Source: Magnetovibrio sp.
GTDB lineage: Bacteria; Pseudomonadota; Alphaproteobacteria; Rhodospirillales; Casp-alpha2
Direction of reading: 5' to 3'
NCBI GenBank assembly: GCA_028817665.1
Contig: JAPPPF010000125.1
Coordinates: 1-39,748 of the forward strand
Length of the DNA stretch: 39,748 nt
In this document: positions 30,698-39,748 of the stretch, piece after piece
Layout: each line of letters begins with the position of its first letter
How positions within the stretch are numbered: the stretch's first letter is position 1
Made by a program: the position numbers and the translations under genes
Notes under the pieces: model-generated
What the model was told of the DNA's origin: nothing
The model's input: only the letters and a program-made list of their open reading frames with translations
Databases searched by the model: none

Positions 30698-31546
30698 CTA
30701 CTGGCCGGCGAGCGGCACGAAGATGCGCAATTCCCGGATCGTTTCCGGCGCCAGGTTCTTCTCGTAGTGCCGGTACCAGTCGGGGTACGGACCGGCCTCT
30801 TCGATGATCTTGTCGACCGCCGCGATCACCCGTTTGCCGACCTCGCGCTTCGAACAGCCGACGTGGACGGGGAAGAACCGGGAAACGCCGGCCATCGGCA
30901 GATACTGGAAATTCGGTGTCAGCTTGAGCTGGCGCAGGTGATGAGTGGCTTCCGCCGGATAGGCGAAGGTGACGTCGAAGCGGCCGCCGGCGAGCATCTT
31001 CAACAGCGTCTCCGAATGGGTCACCGCCTGCCCGCGGGGATTGTCGCCGAGCGCCGCCAGGGTCTTGTCGATGACCGGCGCGTAGGACCGCTTGCGGCTG
31101 TAGCCGTACCGGATGGCCTCGTCGCGGAGCAGCGTCTCGACGTTGATCGCGCCGGACGGGTCGCGGTGAACGCCGATCTTCGCCGCCGCCGCCTCGCCGA
31201 CGACCAGCCGGTTGGCGACGATCCAGATATAGGGCTTCGAGAAGGCCACGTAGCCCTCGCGCTCGGCGGTCTTGAACAGGCCGTTGTTGCAGACCCCGTC
31301 ATGGCGCTTCATCTCGGCCAGGGTCCGGGCGATCGGACCCTCGGCGATCTCGTGGTCGAACCCCTTCAACGCCGTTTGGAAATCCCGGAGCACCAGGTCC
31401 ATGTGGCCGGTACCGGCGTTCGGGCCCTTCAGGATGTAGCCCGGCGGGAAATGGGTGACGAACCAGGTGACCGTCTCCGCCTGCGCCCCGGCCCACGGCA
31501 GCAGGCCGAGAAACAGGCCGGCCAAGGCCCCCGCGACCCGCCTCAT
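30698..31546 (-). CDS. Periplasmic solute-binding-like protein (TIGR02285-type)
   Basis: 282 residues with a signal peptide (MRRVAGALAGLFLGLLPWAGAQA, cleavage after AQA). The mature part resembles family-3 extracellular binding proteins and the uncharacterised TIGR02285 group: VTWFVTHFPPGYILKGPNAG, VCNNGLFKTAEREGYVAFSKP, SETLLKMLAGGRFDVTFAYPAEA and WYRHYEKNL near the end. No permease or ATPase genes adjoin it, so it may be a sensory or stand-alone binding protein. The ATG overlaps the folP stop (ATGA), so it is translated as part of the folP transcript. The family name is from memory and moderately sure; the ligand is unknown. Confidence 0.85.
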   Translation of the reverse strand: MRRVAGALAGLFLGLLPWAGAQAETVTWFVTHFPPGYILKGPNAGTGHMDLVLRDFQTALKGFDHEIAEGPIARTLAEMKRHDGVCNNGLFKTAEREGYVAFSKPYIWIVANRLVVGEAAAAKIGVHRDPSGAINVETLLRDEAIRYGYSRKRSYAPVIDKTLAALGDNPRGQAVTHSETLLKMLAGGRFDVTFAYPAEATHHLRQLKLTPNFQYLPMAGVSRFFPVHVGCSKREVGKRVIAAVDKIIEEAGPYPDWYRHYEKNLAPETIRELRIFVPLAGQ

Positions 31547-32403
31547 GGCGCCCTCCGCTCGATGGCTTCCCAGACGTCGAAGACCTGCCGGGTCTCGGCG
31601 ACGTCGTGGACGCGGAAGATCTGGACGCCGCGGGCCCTGGCCGCGAGCGCCGTCGCCAGCGATCCCGGAATCCGCGCCTGCGGCGTCTCGGCGTCGGCGA
31701 GGCGGCCGATGAAGCTCTTCCGGGAAGCGCCCAGCACGATCGGGCAGTCGAGGTCGTGGAAAACATCCATGCGCGACAGAATATCGAGATTATGGTCCAA
31801 ATTCTTGCCAAAACCGATTCCCGGATCGACGGCGATGCGCTCACGCGGAATGCCGGCGGCCTCGCAGGCCGCGATGCGCCGGGCCAGATAGTCGCGGATG
31901 TCCGCCGGCGCGTCGTCGTAGGTGGGGTCGGCCTGCATGGTCCGGGGCTCGCCCTGCATGTGCATGAGGATGACCGGCACGCCGGCCTTGGCGACGACGT
32001 CCATCGATCCGGGGTCGCCGGCGAGCGCGGTGACGTCGTTGACGATCGCCGCGCCGGCCGAGAGTGCCGCGTCCATGACGGCGGCCCGGCGGCTGTCGAT
32101 GGAGACCAAGTGTCCGTCGCCGGCGAGCGCCTCGATCACCGGCGCGACGCGCCCGATCTCCTCGTCGACGGCGACCGGCTCGGCGCCGGGACGGGTCGAC
32201 TCGCCGCCGATATCGAGGATGTCGGCACCGGCCTCGGCCATGGCCCGGCCGCGCCGCAGGGCATCCTCGACGCGGAACGCCTCGCCGCCGTCGGAGAAGC
32301 TGTCGGGGGTGACGTTGACGATCCCCATGATCCGCGGCCGCTCGAGGCTGAGGCCGGCGAAGGCGCGGACCAGGCTGGGCGGTTTCACGGAGGCGTGCGG
32401 CAT
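31543..32403 (-). CDS. folP: Dihydropteroate synthase
   Basis: FolP condenses 6-hydroxymethyl-dihydropterin diphosphate with p-aminobenzoate in folate synthesis and is the sulfonamide target. Signatures in order: IMGIVNVTPDSFSDGG, ADILDIGGESTRPGA, VSIDSRRAAVMDAAL, IVNDVTAL, ILMHMQGEPRTMQ, IAVDPGIGFGKNLDHNL, LGASRKSFIG and the RVHDV end. I take ATG 32403 (286 residues), 16 bases after the ftsH stop; the track's 32454 would overlap the ftsH end. There is no strong ribosome-binding site before 32403, so some doubt on the start remains. It is in the order ftsH-folP known from many proteobacteria. Confidence 0.95.
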   Translation of the reverse strand: MPHASVKPPSLVRAFAGLSLERPRIMGIVNVTPDSFSDGGEAFRVEDALRRGRAMAEAGADILDIGGESTRPGAEPVAVDEEIGRVAPVIEALAGDGHLVSIDSRRAAVMDAALSAGAAIVNDVTALAGDPGSMDVVAKAGVPVILMHMQGEPRTMQADPTYDDAPADIRDYLARRIAACEAAGIPRERIAVDPGIGFGKNLDHNLDILSRMDVFHDLDCPIVLGASRKSFIGRLADAETPQARIPGSLATALAARARGVQIFRVHDVAETRQVFDVWEAIERRAP

Positions 32404-32419
32404 GATTGGGAAGCTGGGG

Positions 32420-34351
<1,932 letters not shown>

Positions 34352-34449
34352 GTTTCCGTCCTTTCCGTCACCGTCTCGGCGGTCGATGTTCTTCGGTAAT
34401 CGCGCTCATTGTGCACCGATTTCCCTAAAGAGATAGTCTTTCAAACGGA

Positions 34450-35799
34450 TTACGCAACACAAAAGCCCGCGAGGGAGATCGGGCTGGCGGGGCGAAAACG
34501 CACCGAAACCCCTGGCGCCGCCGCAAATTCCCGCTGTTTCCGGCCCTCCGGGCCCGGCCCGGCATCATAGGCGAGCACGGGACAGGAGAAAACCTCGCCG
34601 CCGCGCGCCAGCACCGGCAACGAGGCGCGTGCTGGCGCCGGCACCGCCTTGAGCGCCCTGCCGAGCGGCGATTTCGGTTCGTATCCGCGCGCCCCGCCCC
34701 GGCCCAGCGGCCGCAACGCGGCGCCTTCGGCCACCGTATCCGACACCCGGACCGCGAACCGGCGGTCCCAATGCGCGCGCACCGCCGGCGCCAAGGCCAG
34801 CGGCGCCGGCAGGTCGCGGGCCTCGCGGCAAATCAAGATCCCCTCCCGGCCCTGGGAAAGATGGCACCGGCCCAACGTCGTCGCCGACGGGTCGCCGTCG
34901 AGGAGCGCGCCGAAGGCCCGTTCCAGCGCGGCGCGGCGCGGCGGGTGAACGCCACCGCCGACGGCGGCGATCAGGCGGCCGAGCGCCCGCACCCCGATCT
35001 CGCCGGGCGCCTCGGCCAAACGCCCGGCGTCGAGCCAGGCAAAGCCCGCCGGCGACATTCGGGACGCTAGGGCGAGAACCCGGTCGGTCTCGGCTTCCAT
35101 CACCCGGCGGACGCCGCCGTAGCGCGCCGCCGCCTGGGCCAGGCCGGCGGCGGGCATTTCCGCCGACGCGATCGCGCCGCGCAACCGCGTCCGGGCGAAC
35201 CGGGGGTCGTCGTTGCTGGGGTCTTCGATCCAGGCCTGCCCTAGGCCTTCGAGGTAATTTCTGAGATCGCCGCGCGGGACCGTCAGCAGCGGCCGCAGGA
35301 CACGGCACCGGCGAAGCTCGCGGACGGCGCTCATGGCCGACAGGCCGTCCGGCCCGCTGCCCCGCCCGAGGCGCAGCAACAGGGTCTCGGCCTGGTCGTC
35401 GCGGGTATGGGCGGCGAGCAGGTGCAGCACGCCGCGGGCCGCGCACCAATCCTCGAGCAACCCGTAGCGCGCGGCCCGCGCCGCCGCCTGGATGCCGTGG
35501 GTCGGTTTCGGGCCGGTCCAGGCGAGGGTCTCGTGCGCGATCCCCCGCGCCGCCAACCATTCGCTGACCTGGGCGGCTTCCCGGGCGGAACCGTCGCGCA
35601 GCCCGTGGTCGACGCTGAGCGCGCTCAACCGGCCGCCCCGGGCCCGGCACCAACGATCGGCGAGCAGCGTCAGCGCCAAGCTGTCGGAACCGCCGGAAAC
35701 GGCGACCGCGATGTGAGGGCGGGTCTCGAAGGGCCCGAGCGCCGCCATCGCCGCCTCGAAGGCGGCCTCGGAAACCGACGCCGGGGCGCCGCCGGCCAT
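34450..35799 (-). CDS. tilS: tRNA(Ile)-lysidine synthase
   Basis: TilS adds lysine to C34 of the CAU-anticodon tRNA-Ile, changing AUG to AUA reading; it is essential. The PP-loop AVSGGSDSLALTLL (ATP site, about 33-46) opens the N-terminal domain, LSVDHGLRDGSAREA and AAHTRDDQAETLLLRLGRGSG follow, and ALRPLGRGGARGYEPKSPLG marks the C-terminal domain. 449 residues, normal for long-form TilS. ATG at 35799 directly follows the cpoB stop with no gap, so they are cotranscribed. 98 bases separate it from ftsH. Confidence 0.96.
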   Translation of the reverse strand: MAGGAPASVSEAAFEAAMAALGPFETRPHIAVAVSGGSDSLALTLLADRWCRARGGRLSALSVDHGLRDGSAREAAQVSEWLAARGIAHETLAWTGPKPTHGIQAAARAARYGLLEDWCAARGVLHLLAAHTRDDQAETLLLRLGRGSGPDGLSAMSAVRELRRCRVLRPLLTVPRGDLRNYLEGLGQAWIEDPSNDDPRFARTRLRGAIASAEMPAAGLAQAAARYGGVRRVMEAETDRVLALASRMSPAGFAWLDAGRLAEAPGEIGVRALGRLIAAVGGGVHPPRRAALERAFGALLDGDPSATTLGRCHLSQGREGILICREARDLPAPLALAPAVRAHWDRRFAVRVSDTVAEGAALRPLGRGGARGYEPKSPLGRALKAVPAPARASLPVLARGGEVFSCPVLAYDAGPGPEGRKQREFAAAPGVSVRFRPASPISLAGFCVA

Positions 35800-36909
35800 C
35801 TACTTGCAGCCGGCGCGCTTGCGTTCGCGGTCGATGGCGCTGCTGATGCGCGCCGAGGCGGCGGGGAAGTCGGCGGCCAGCTTATCGAAGGTCGCGCAGG
35901 CTTCGGTCTTCTTCTTCAGCTGCGCCAAGGACATGCCCAGTTTCAACAACATGTCCGGCGCCTTGGCGCCGTCGGGCTTCGACTGGTAGCCGGCGAAGAA
36001 CGATTGCGCCGCCTGTTCGTAGTCGGCGCGCACGTAGTAGGTCTCGCCGAGCCAATAGCGCGCGTTGCCGGCGAGCGGGTCGTCGCCATGCGCCTTGACG
36101 AATTCGGCGAGCGCGATCTCCGCCTGGTCGTAGTTGGTCTGGCGCAACAGATTGAGGGCGTAGGTGTAACGTTCGCGCACCGTCCCCGACGGCAGGGCCG
36201 CGGCCGGCGCGGCGGCCACGGGCGCCGGCGCCGCGACGGCCTTCGCCGCCGGGGCCTGAGCGGCCGGCGCCGGTGGCGCGACCGGCGCCGCCTGAACCGC
36301 CGACGCCTGGCGGTTGGCGCGGACCGTCTCGACCGCCTTGGCCGAAACCGTACCGAGGCTGCCCGGCTGCGTCGGCGCGCCCGGCGCCGCGGTGGCCAGG
36401 CCGGCCGGCTGCACGGCCTCGGCGCCGGGCGCCGGGGCCGGCGCCGGGGCGACGTTCTGTCCGGCTTGCGCGGCCGGCGGCGCGGCCGGCGCGCCGGCGA
36501 TCCCGGCGCGCGTTTCCAGCGTGTTCAGCCGGTAATCGACGTCACCGACCAGCTTCTCCAGGCGCTGGCTCATCTGGTTGATCTGGTGACCGAGTTCCTC
36601 GATGCTGCCGGTGGCGCCGCGCAGGTCCTGCTCGAGGCTGTCGAGGCGCTGTCCGAGCCGGGTCAAACCCGGGTCGGCGGTGCCGCCGCCCGCCGGGGCC
36701 GGCGCGGCGCCGGCTTCGCTGGCGCCCCGCGACAGCTGGATGTTCAGGGTGCGGATATCGCGCTCCAGGCGCTCCAGGCGATCCATCAACGGACCGATTT
36801 CCTGTCCGACGGCCGGCGCCGGCGCCGCCCCCGTCAACATCACGCATAGGGCGGCAGCCAGCATCGGGAGCCGCCGTTCTTTTCCGGGCAAAGCCATTGG
36901 AACCATCAT
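35800..36909 (-). CDS. cpoB: Cell division coordinator CpoB (YbgF)
   Basis: CpoB is a periplasmic protein that links outer-membrane constriction by Tol-Pal with septal peptidoglycan synthesis. From ATG 36909 (the track begins at a TTG, 36927) the 369 residues comprise a signal peptide (RRLPMLAAALCVMLTGAAPA...), an N-terminal coiled coil for trimerisation (IGPLMDRLERLERDIRTLNI; LTRLGQRLDSLEQDLRGATG), a long Ala/Pro-rich linker (about 165-255), and C-terminal TPRs starting VRERYTYALNLLRQTNYDQA. It runs straight into tilS. An intrinsic terminator separates it from pal, so it probably has a promoter of its own in the intervening 60 bases. Confidence 0.94.
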   Translation of the reverse strand: MMVPMALPGKERRLPMLAAALCVMLTGAAPAPAVGQEIGPLMDRLERLERDIRTLNIQLSRGASEAGAAPAPAGGGTADPGLTRLGQRLDSLEQDLRGATGSIEELGHQINQMSQRLEKLVGDVDYRLNTLETRAGIAGAPAAPPAAQAGQNVAPAPAPAPGAEAVQPAGLATAAPGAPTQPGSLGTVSAKAVETVRANRQASAVQAAPVAPPAPAAQAPAAKAVAAPAPVAAAPAAALPSGTVRERYTYALNLLRQTNYDQAEIALAEFVKAHGDDPLAGNARYWLGETYYVRADYEQAAQSFFAGYQSKPDGAKAPDMLLKLGMSLAQLKKKTEACATFDKLAADFPAASARISSAIDRERKRAGCK

Positions 36910-36973
36910 CGCCTCGTTTTCGTGCAACCTAACTCACCATGCGCACCATGGGGCGCATTCCGGGCAAAATTAA

Positions 36974-37012
36974 GGCGCTTGCCCGCGACGGCCGAAGCCC
37001 GGGGCAAGCGCC
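36974..37012 (-). terminator. Intrinsic terminator after pal
   Basis: GGCGCTTGCCC and GGGCAAGCGCC form a perfect 11-bp stem around a 17-base GC-rich loop. On the minus strand it is followed by TTAATTTTGCCC, an adequate U-rich tail. It lies 25 bases after the pal stop and before the cpoB start, splitting the tol-pal cluster into two transcription units. Read on the plus strand the stem is followed by AAAACC, not a terminator. Confidence 0.8.
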
Positions 37013-37037
37013 AAAACCTTTCGAAACGGCGCGGCGC

Positions 37038-37565
37038 TTAGCTGCCGGCGCCACCCACGGTGGTGACCGAACGGCGGTTCTGGCGCCACGCGGCCTCATT
37101 GGAGCCCAACGCCACCGGCTTTTCCTTGCCGTAGGAGATGGTCTTGACGCGCGCCGGGTTGACACCCATCGCCGCCAAGTAGTCCTTCACCGCGTTGGCC
37201 CGACGCTCGCCGAGCGCCAGGTTGTACTCACGCGTGCCGCGCTCGTCGGCGTGACCTTCGATGGTGACGGTCACCGACGGGTTGCCCTTCAACCAGGCAA
37301 CCTGCTTGTCCAGGGTCTGGCGGGCGTCGTTGGTCAGGTTGAACTGATCGAAACCGAAGAACACACGATCACCGACGTTGACGACGAGATCCTCTTGCGA
37401 CCCGGCACGGACTCCGGCGGAACCGCCGAGCGGCGGGGAGTAAACTTCGACCGGTTTGGCATTGGCGACGCCGCTGCCGGACGACTTGCCACTACCTTCG
37501 GAGGCCGTTTCACAAGCGCTTACCAGCGCTACGGCGGCCAAGATGCCCAAGATCTTAATGCGCAT
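37038..37565 (-). CDS. pal: Peptidoglycan-associated lipoprotein Pal
   Basis: Outer-membrane lipoprotein binding peptidoglycan through an OmpA-like domain. 175 residues: signal MRIKILGILAAVALVSAC with the lipidated Cys18, a short Ser/Gly linker, then the OmpA_C domain with VFFGFDQFNLTNDARQTLDKQ, VTIEGHADERGTREYNLALGERRANAV (the Asp/Arg pair that grips diaminopimelate) and ISYGKEKPVALGSNEAAWRQNRR. The 195 bases up to tolB carry GTACCCC-TTGC-GGGG(A)TAC (a hairpin with one bulge) and several AT-rich stretches including TAATAT, so pal may also be made from its own promoter; I could not fix it. Confidence 0.97.
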   Translation of the reverse strand: MRIKILGILAAVALVSACETASEGSGKSSGSGVANAKPVEVYSPPLGGSAGVRAGSQEDLVVNVGDRVFFGFDQFNLTNDARQTLDKQVAWLKGNPSVTVTIEGHADERGTREYNLALGERRANAVKDYLAAMGVNPARVKTISYGKEKPVALGSNEAAWRQNRRSVTTVGGAGS

Positions 37566-37760
37566 TTAATTCTCCCCTTTGCCGGGATTTTTGCTGTCAT
37601 CATCAATGCTGTCGCCAGCGGAAACACTCAGGTACCCCTTGCGGGGATACGCTGCCTGCTCTCTTAAATGGGTTAAAACCCGATTCCAAGCGTTTTTTTG
37701 CATTGAACGCGTTGAATCACAAAGATATTACGCGCCAAGGACAGAATCAAGTCACAGCGG

Positions 37761-39098
37761 TTATGGAATCAGCGGCGACCACGCCGGGTCGGAGGCGTCG
37801 ACGGGGGTGATGATCTCCCGCTCGTTGTGCCCGGTGAGATCGATGGTCCAGAGCCGCGACTTGCCGCCCTTGCCGTCGGCGGTGGTCCGGCCCTGGCGGA
37901 AGAACATCAGAACCCGGCCGTTCGGCGACCAGGTCGGCGCCTCGACCAGGAAGTCCTTGGCGAGCAGCCGCTCGCCGGACCCGTCGGGGCGCATGACGCC
38001 GATGTAGAACGTGCCCTTGAGGATCTTGGTGAAGGCGATCAGGTCACCGCGCGGCGACCACACGGGCGTCGCGTAGCGGCCCTTGTTGTAGCTGATCCGG
38101 CGGACGCCGCGGCCGTCGGCGTCCATCACGTAGAGCTGCTGCGAGCCGCCGCGGTCCGAGTTGAAGACGACGCGCTGGGAATCGGGCGAGTAGCTCGGCG
38201 AGGTGTCGATGCCCGAATGCCGCGTCAACTGCTTGGCGATCCGGGTCTGCAGGTCCATGACGTAGATTTCCGAGTTGCCGTCCTTGGCCATGCTCATGAT
38301 CACCTTCTTGCCGTCCGGCGAGAAGCGCGGCGAGAACGTCATCCCGGGGAAGTCGCCGAGGATTTCCTGGCGGCCGGTGTCGATGTTGAAGATGTAGACC
38401 CGAGGCAAGTTGCCGTAATAGGAAAGGTAGGTGATCTCCTGCAGCGTCGGCGAGAACCTGGGGGTGAGCACCAGGGCGCTGCCGTCGGTGAGGAAGCGGT
38501 GATTGGCGCCGTCCTGGTCCATGATCGCGAGGCGCTTGACCCGCCGGTTAGGCGGCCCGCTCTCCGAGATATAGACGATGCGGGTGTCGAAATAGCCGCT
38601 CTCGCCGGTCAGCCGCTTGTAGATGGCGTCGGCGATGATATGGGCGACGCGGCGCCAGTTGTCGGGGATCGTGTAGTAGGCGAGGCCGACCATCTGTTGC
38701 TCGGCGAACACGTCCCACAGCCGGAACTCGACCCGAAGCCGGCCGTCGGTGACGAGATGCGCGCGGCCCTGGACCAGGGCTTGCGCGTTGATCACCCGCC
38801 AATCGCCGAAGCGCGGCAGCGTCTTGATGTCGCCGGCCTTCTGGATGAAGGCCTTGTTGTCGATCGGCTTGAACAAGCCGGAGCGCTCGAGGTCGGCGGC
38901 GATAACCCGCGAGATGTCGGCGCCGTAGTCCGACGGTTCGCCGTTCGGCCCGACCATGTCGGTGACGGCCAGCGGAATGGGTTCCGAGACGCCCTTGGTG
39001 ATGTCGATACGGAGTTCGGCCCGCGCCGTCGCCGCCGTCAGACCCGCCACAAGCACGGCCGCCAGAAGACAGAGCCAGCGGCTCGCGTTACCTGCCAT
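37761..39098 (-). CDS. tolB: Tol-Pal system beta-propeller protein TolB
   Basis: Periplasmic protein exchanging between TolA and Pal. I start at ATG 39098, which has GGGGAGCGGAGGA directly upstream; the track's ATG at 39113, one base after the tolA stop, is the alternative and adds five residues (MGSGG). A signal peptide ([22 protein letters not shown]) is followed by the N-terminal domain ([20 protein letters not shown] ... [19 protein letters not shown]) and a six-bladed propeller with repeated PRFSPDG / PSYSPDSQ / PVWSPRGD / PTWSPNGR units. Complete, 445 residues. It follows tolA and precedes pal. Confidence 0.96.
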   Translation of the reverse strand: MAGNASRWLCLLAAVLVAGLTAATARAELRIDITKGVSEPIPLAVTDMVGPNGEPSDYGADISRVIAADLERSGLFKPIDNKAFIQKAGDIKTLPRFGDWRVINAQALVQGRAHLVTDGRLRVEFRLWDVFAEQQMVGLAYYTIPDNWRRVAHIIADAIYKRLTGESGYFDTRIVYISESGPPNRRVKRLAIMDQDGANHRFLTDGSALVLTPRFSPTLQEITYLSYYGNLPRVYIFNIDTGRQEILGDFPGMTFSPRFSPDGKKVIMSMAKDGNSEIYVMDLQTRIAKQLTRHSGIDTSPSYSPDSQRVVFNSDRGGSQQLYVMDADGRGVRRISYNKGRYATPVWSPRGDLIAFTKILKGTFYIGVMRPDGSGERLLAKDFLVEAPTWSPNGRVLMFFRQGRTTADGKGGKSRLWTIDLTGHNEREIITPVDASDPAWSPLIP

Positions 39099-39114
39099 TC
39101 CTCCGCTCCCCATC

Positions 39115-39748
39115 TTAGAACATCTCGCTCGGATTGAAGTTCAAGGTCATCTGCTGCCACAACTGATACTTCTCGGGCGGCAGCTTGAGCGGATTGCATC
39201 TGGGATTCAAGACCGCTCTTCGCGCGGCCTCGGCGGCGGTTCGGAAAAACGGGTCCGTGTGCATGCGCTGGGCGTCGACCACCCGGGCTTCGCGGACCGT
39301 GCCGTCCCTGTTCAATTTCACCGCCACCTCGATCACCAGGTTCTCCGCGTCCTTGGCGCCGGCCGGCAGGTTCCAACAGCGCTGGATCTGCCGGCGGACC
39401 GCGTTGATCTCGCTATCCGACAAGGGTTGCTGGGGATTGTGGCGTTTTTCGGGCCGCTTCAGGGCTTCCGCGATGGTCTGCTCGAAAGCCGGTTTGGGTT
39501 TCGGCTTTTCCTCGGGCTGCTTCACGCGCGGTTTCTTCTTCAGCGCCTCCAGGGTCTTCAGGACCGAGGCGAACGTATCGGGCGGCTTCGGCTTACGCGG
39601 CGGCCTGACCCCGGAGAGCTTCGGCTTCGGCGGCGGTGTCGGTTCGGCCTGCGGCGCGGGCTTCGGTTCGGGGTCGGGCTGCGGCTCGGGCTCCGGTTCC
39701 GGCGGCAGCTTGGCGACCTCGGGTTCGGGTTCCGGTTCCGGCTCGGGC
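39115..39748 (-). CDS. tolA: TolA, C-terminal part (N-terminus beyond the window)
   Basis: The minus frame is open from the window edge to a TAA at 39117-39115. The visible part begins with a Pro-Glu repeat ([20 protein letters not shown]), a stiff periplasm-spanning linker in place of the Ala/Lys-rich helix of enterobacteria, then [20 protein letters not shown] and the C-terminal domain [20 protein letters not shown] ... [20 protein letters not shown] ... [17 protein letters not shown]. That domain contacts TolB, Pal and colicin-like partners. The membrane anchor lies outside. The track shows only its last 136 residues because it needed an internal Met. Confidence 0.93.
   Translation of the reverse strand, partial: PEPEPEPEPEVAKLPPEPEPEPQPDPEPKPAPQAEPTPPPKPKLSGVRPPRKPKPPDTFASVLKTLEALKKKPRVKQPEEKPKPKPAFEQTIAEALKRPEKRHNPQQPLSDSEINAVRRQIQRCWNLPAGAKDAENLVIEVAVKLNRDGTVREARVVDAQRMHTDPFFRTAAEAARRAVLNPRCNPLKLPPEKYQLWQQMTLNFNPSEMF

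Noticed and set aside
37640-37700. GGGTT-AA-AACCC followed by TTTTTTT between tolB and pal as a terminator
   Set aside because: The stem is only five weak pairs, and the T-run lies about 15 bases away on the plus strand, opposite to the direction of tolB transcription.

Overview
The window is about 39.7 kb of GC-rich DNA, almost certainly from an alphaproteobacterium of Rhodospirillales type. The evidence is the right-hand gene order tolA-tolB-pal-cpoB-tilS-ftsH-folP-(extra gene)-glmM-thiD, the heavy G/C third-codon bias, and interspersed inverted repeats of kinds common in that class. There is no rRNA, tRNA, CRISPR array, transposase or phage gene, so the taxonomic call rests on synteny and style only.

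Layout. (1) 1-2080: two divergent M20-family genes. One is an intact acetylornithine-deacetylase-like enzyme. The other, cut by the window edge, has lost several catalytic and metal-binding motifs. (2) 2081-4300: a loosely packed, AT-richer stretch with two inverted-repeat elements, a glutathione S-transferase and a GFA-domain protein. (3) 4300-6900: an SDR, a cupin, hspQ and three very small genes, one of them a 57-residue zinc-ribbon protein absent from the ORF track. (4) 6989-20187: a catabolic block. An MmgE/PrpD protein is divergent from a TcuA-like flavoprotein, a GntR/FCD regulator and a serine hydrolase, with a perfect ATTGTATACAAT palindrome between them. Then come an orphan PAS histidine kinase, a ubiX-leuC-leuD-CMD operon, a lipoprotein, a thiolase and a class III CoA-transferase. 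(5) 20193-22267: a SPOR lipoprotein with three internal repeats and a hairpin-rich leader, and an exported protein of unknown function. (6) 22387-27284: GNAT and PhzF proteins, another repeat element, then an operon of threonine dehydratase, AlaX, GNAT and a tartrate/malate-type dehydrogenase. (7) About 27680: a junction joining the C-terminal half of an EamA transporter (minus) to the C-terminal half of a MocR-type aminotransferase (plus). This is what one deletion across a divergent gene pair would leave. (8) 28428-39748: conserved housekeeping genes for thiamine and folate synthesis, cell-wall precursors, membrane proteolysis, tRNA-Ile modification and the Tol-Pal envelope system, all on the minus strand.

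How the parts fit. The right third is core genome and the left two thirds accessory. Region 4 resembles an inducible route for a tricarboxylate or branched dicarboxylate: flavoprotein oxidation, PrpD- and LeuCD-type hydration/dehydration, CoA transfer, and thiolase. The substrate cannot be read from sequence, and TcuB, the usual electron-transfer partner of TcuA, is absent. The strongest oddities are the M20 pseudoenzyme candidate, the palindrome overlapping a -10 element, the three SHOCT-like repeats inside a SPOR lipoprotein, and the double truncation at about 27.68 kb.
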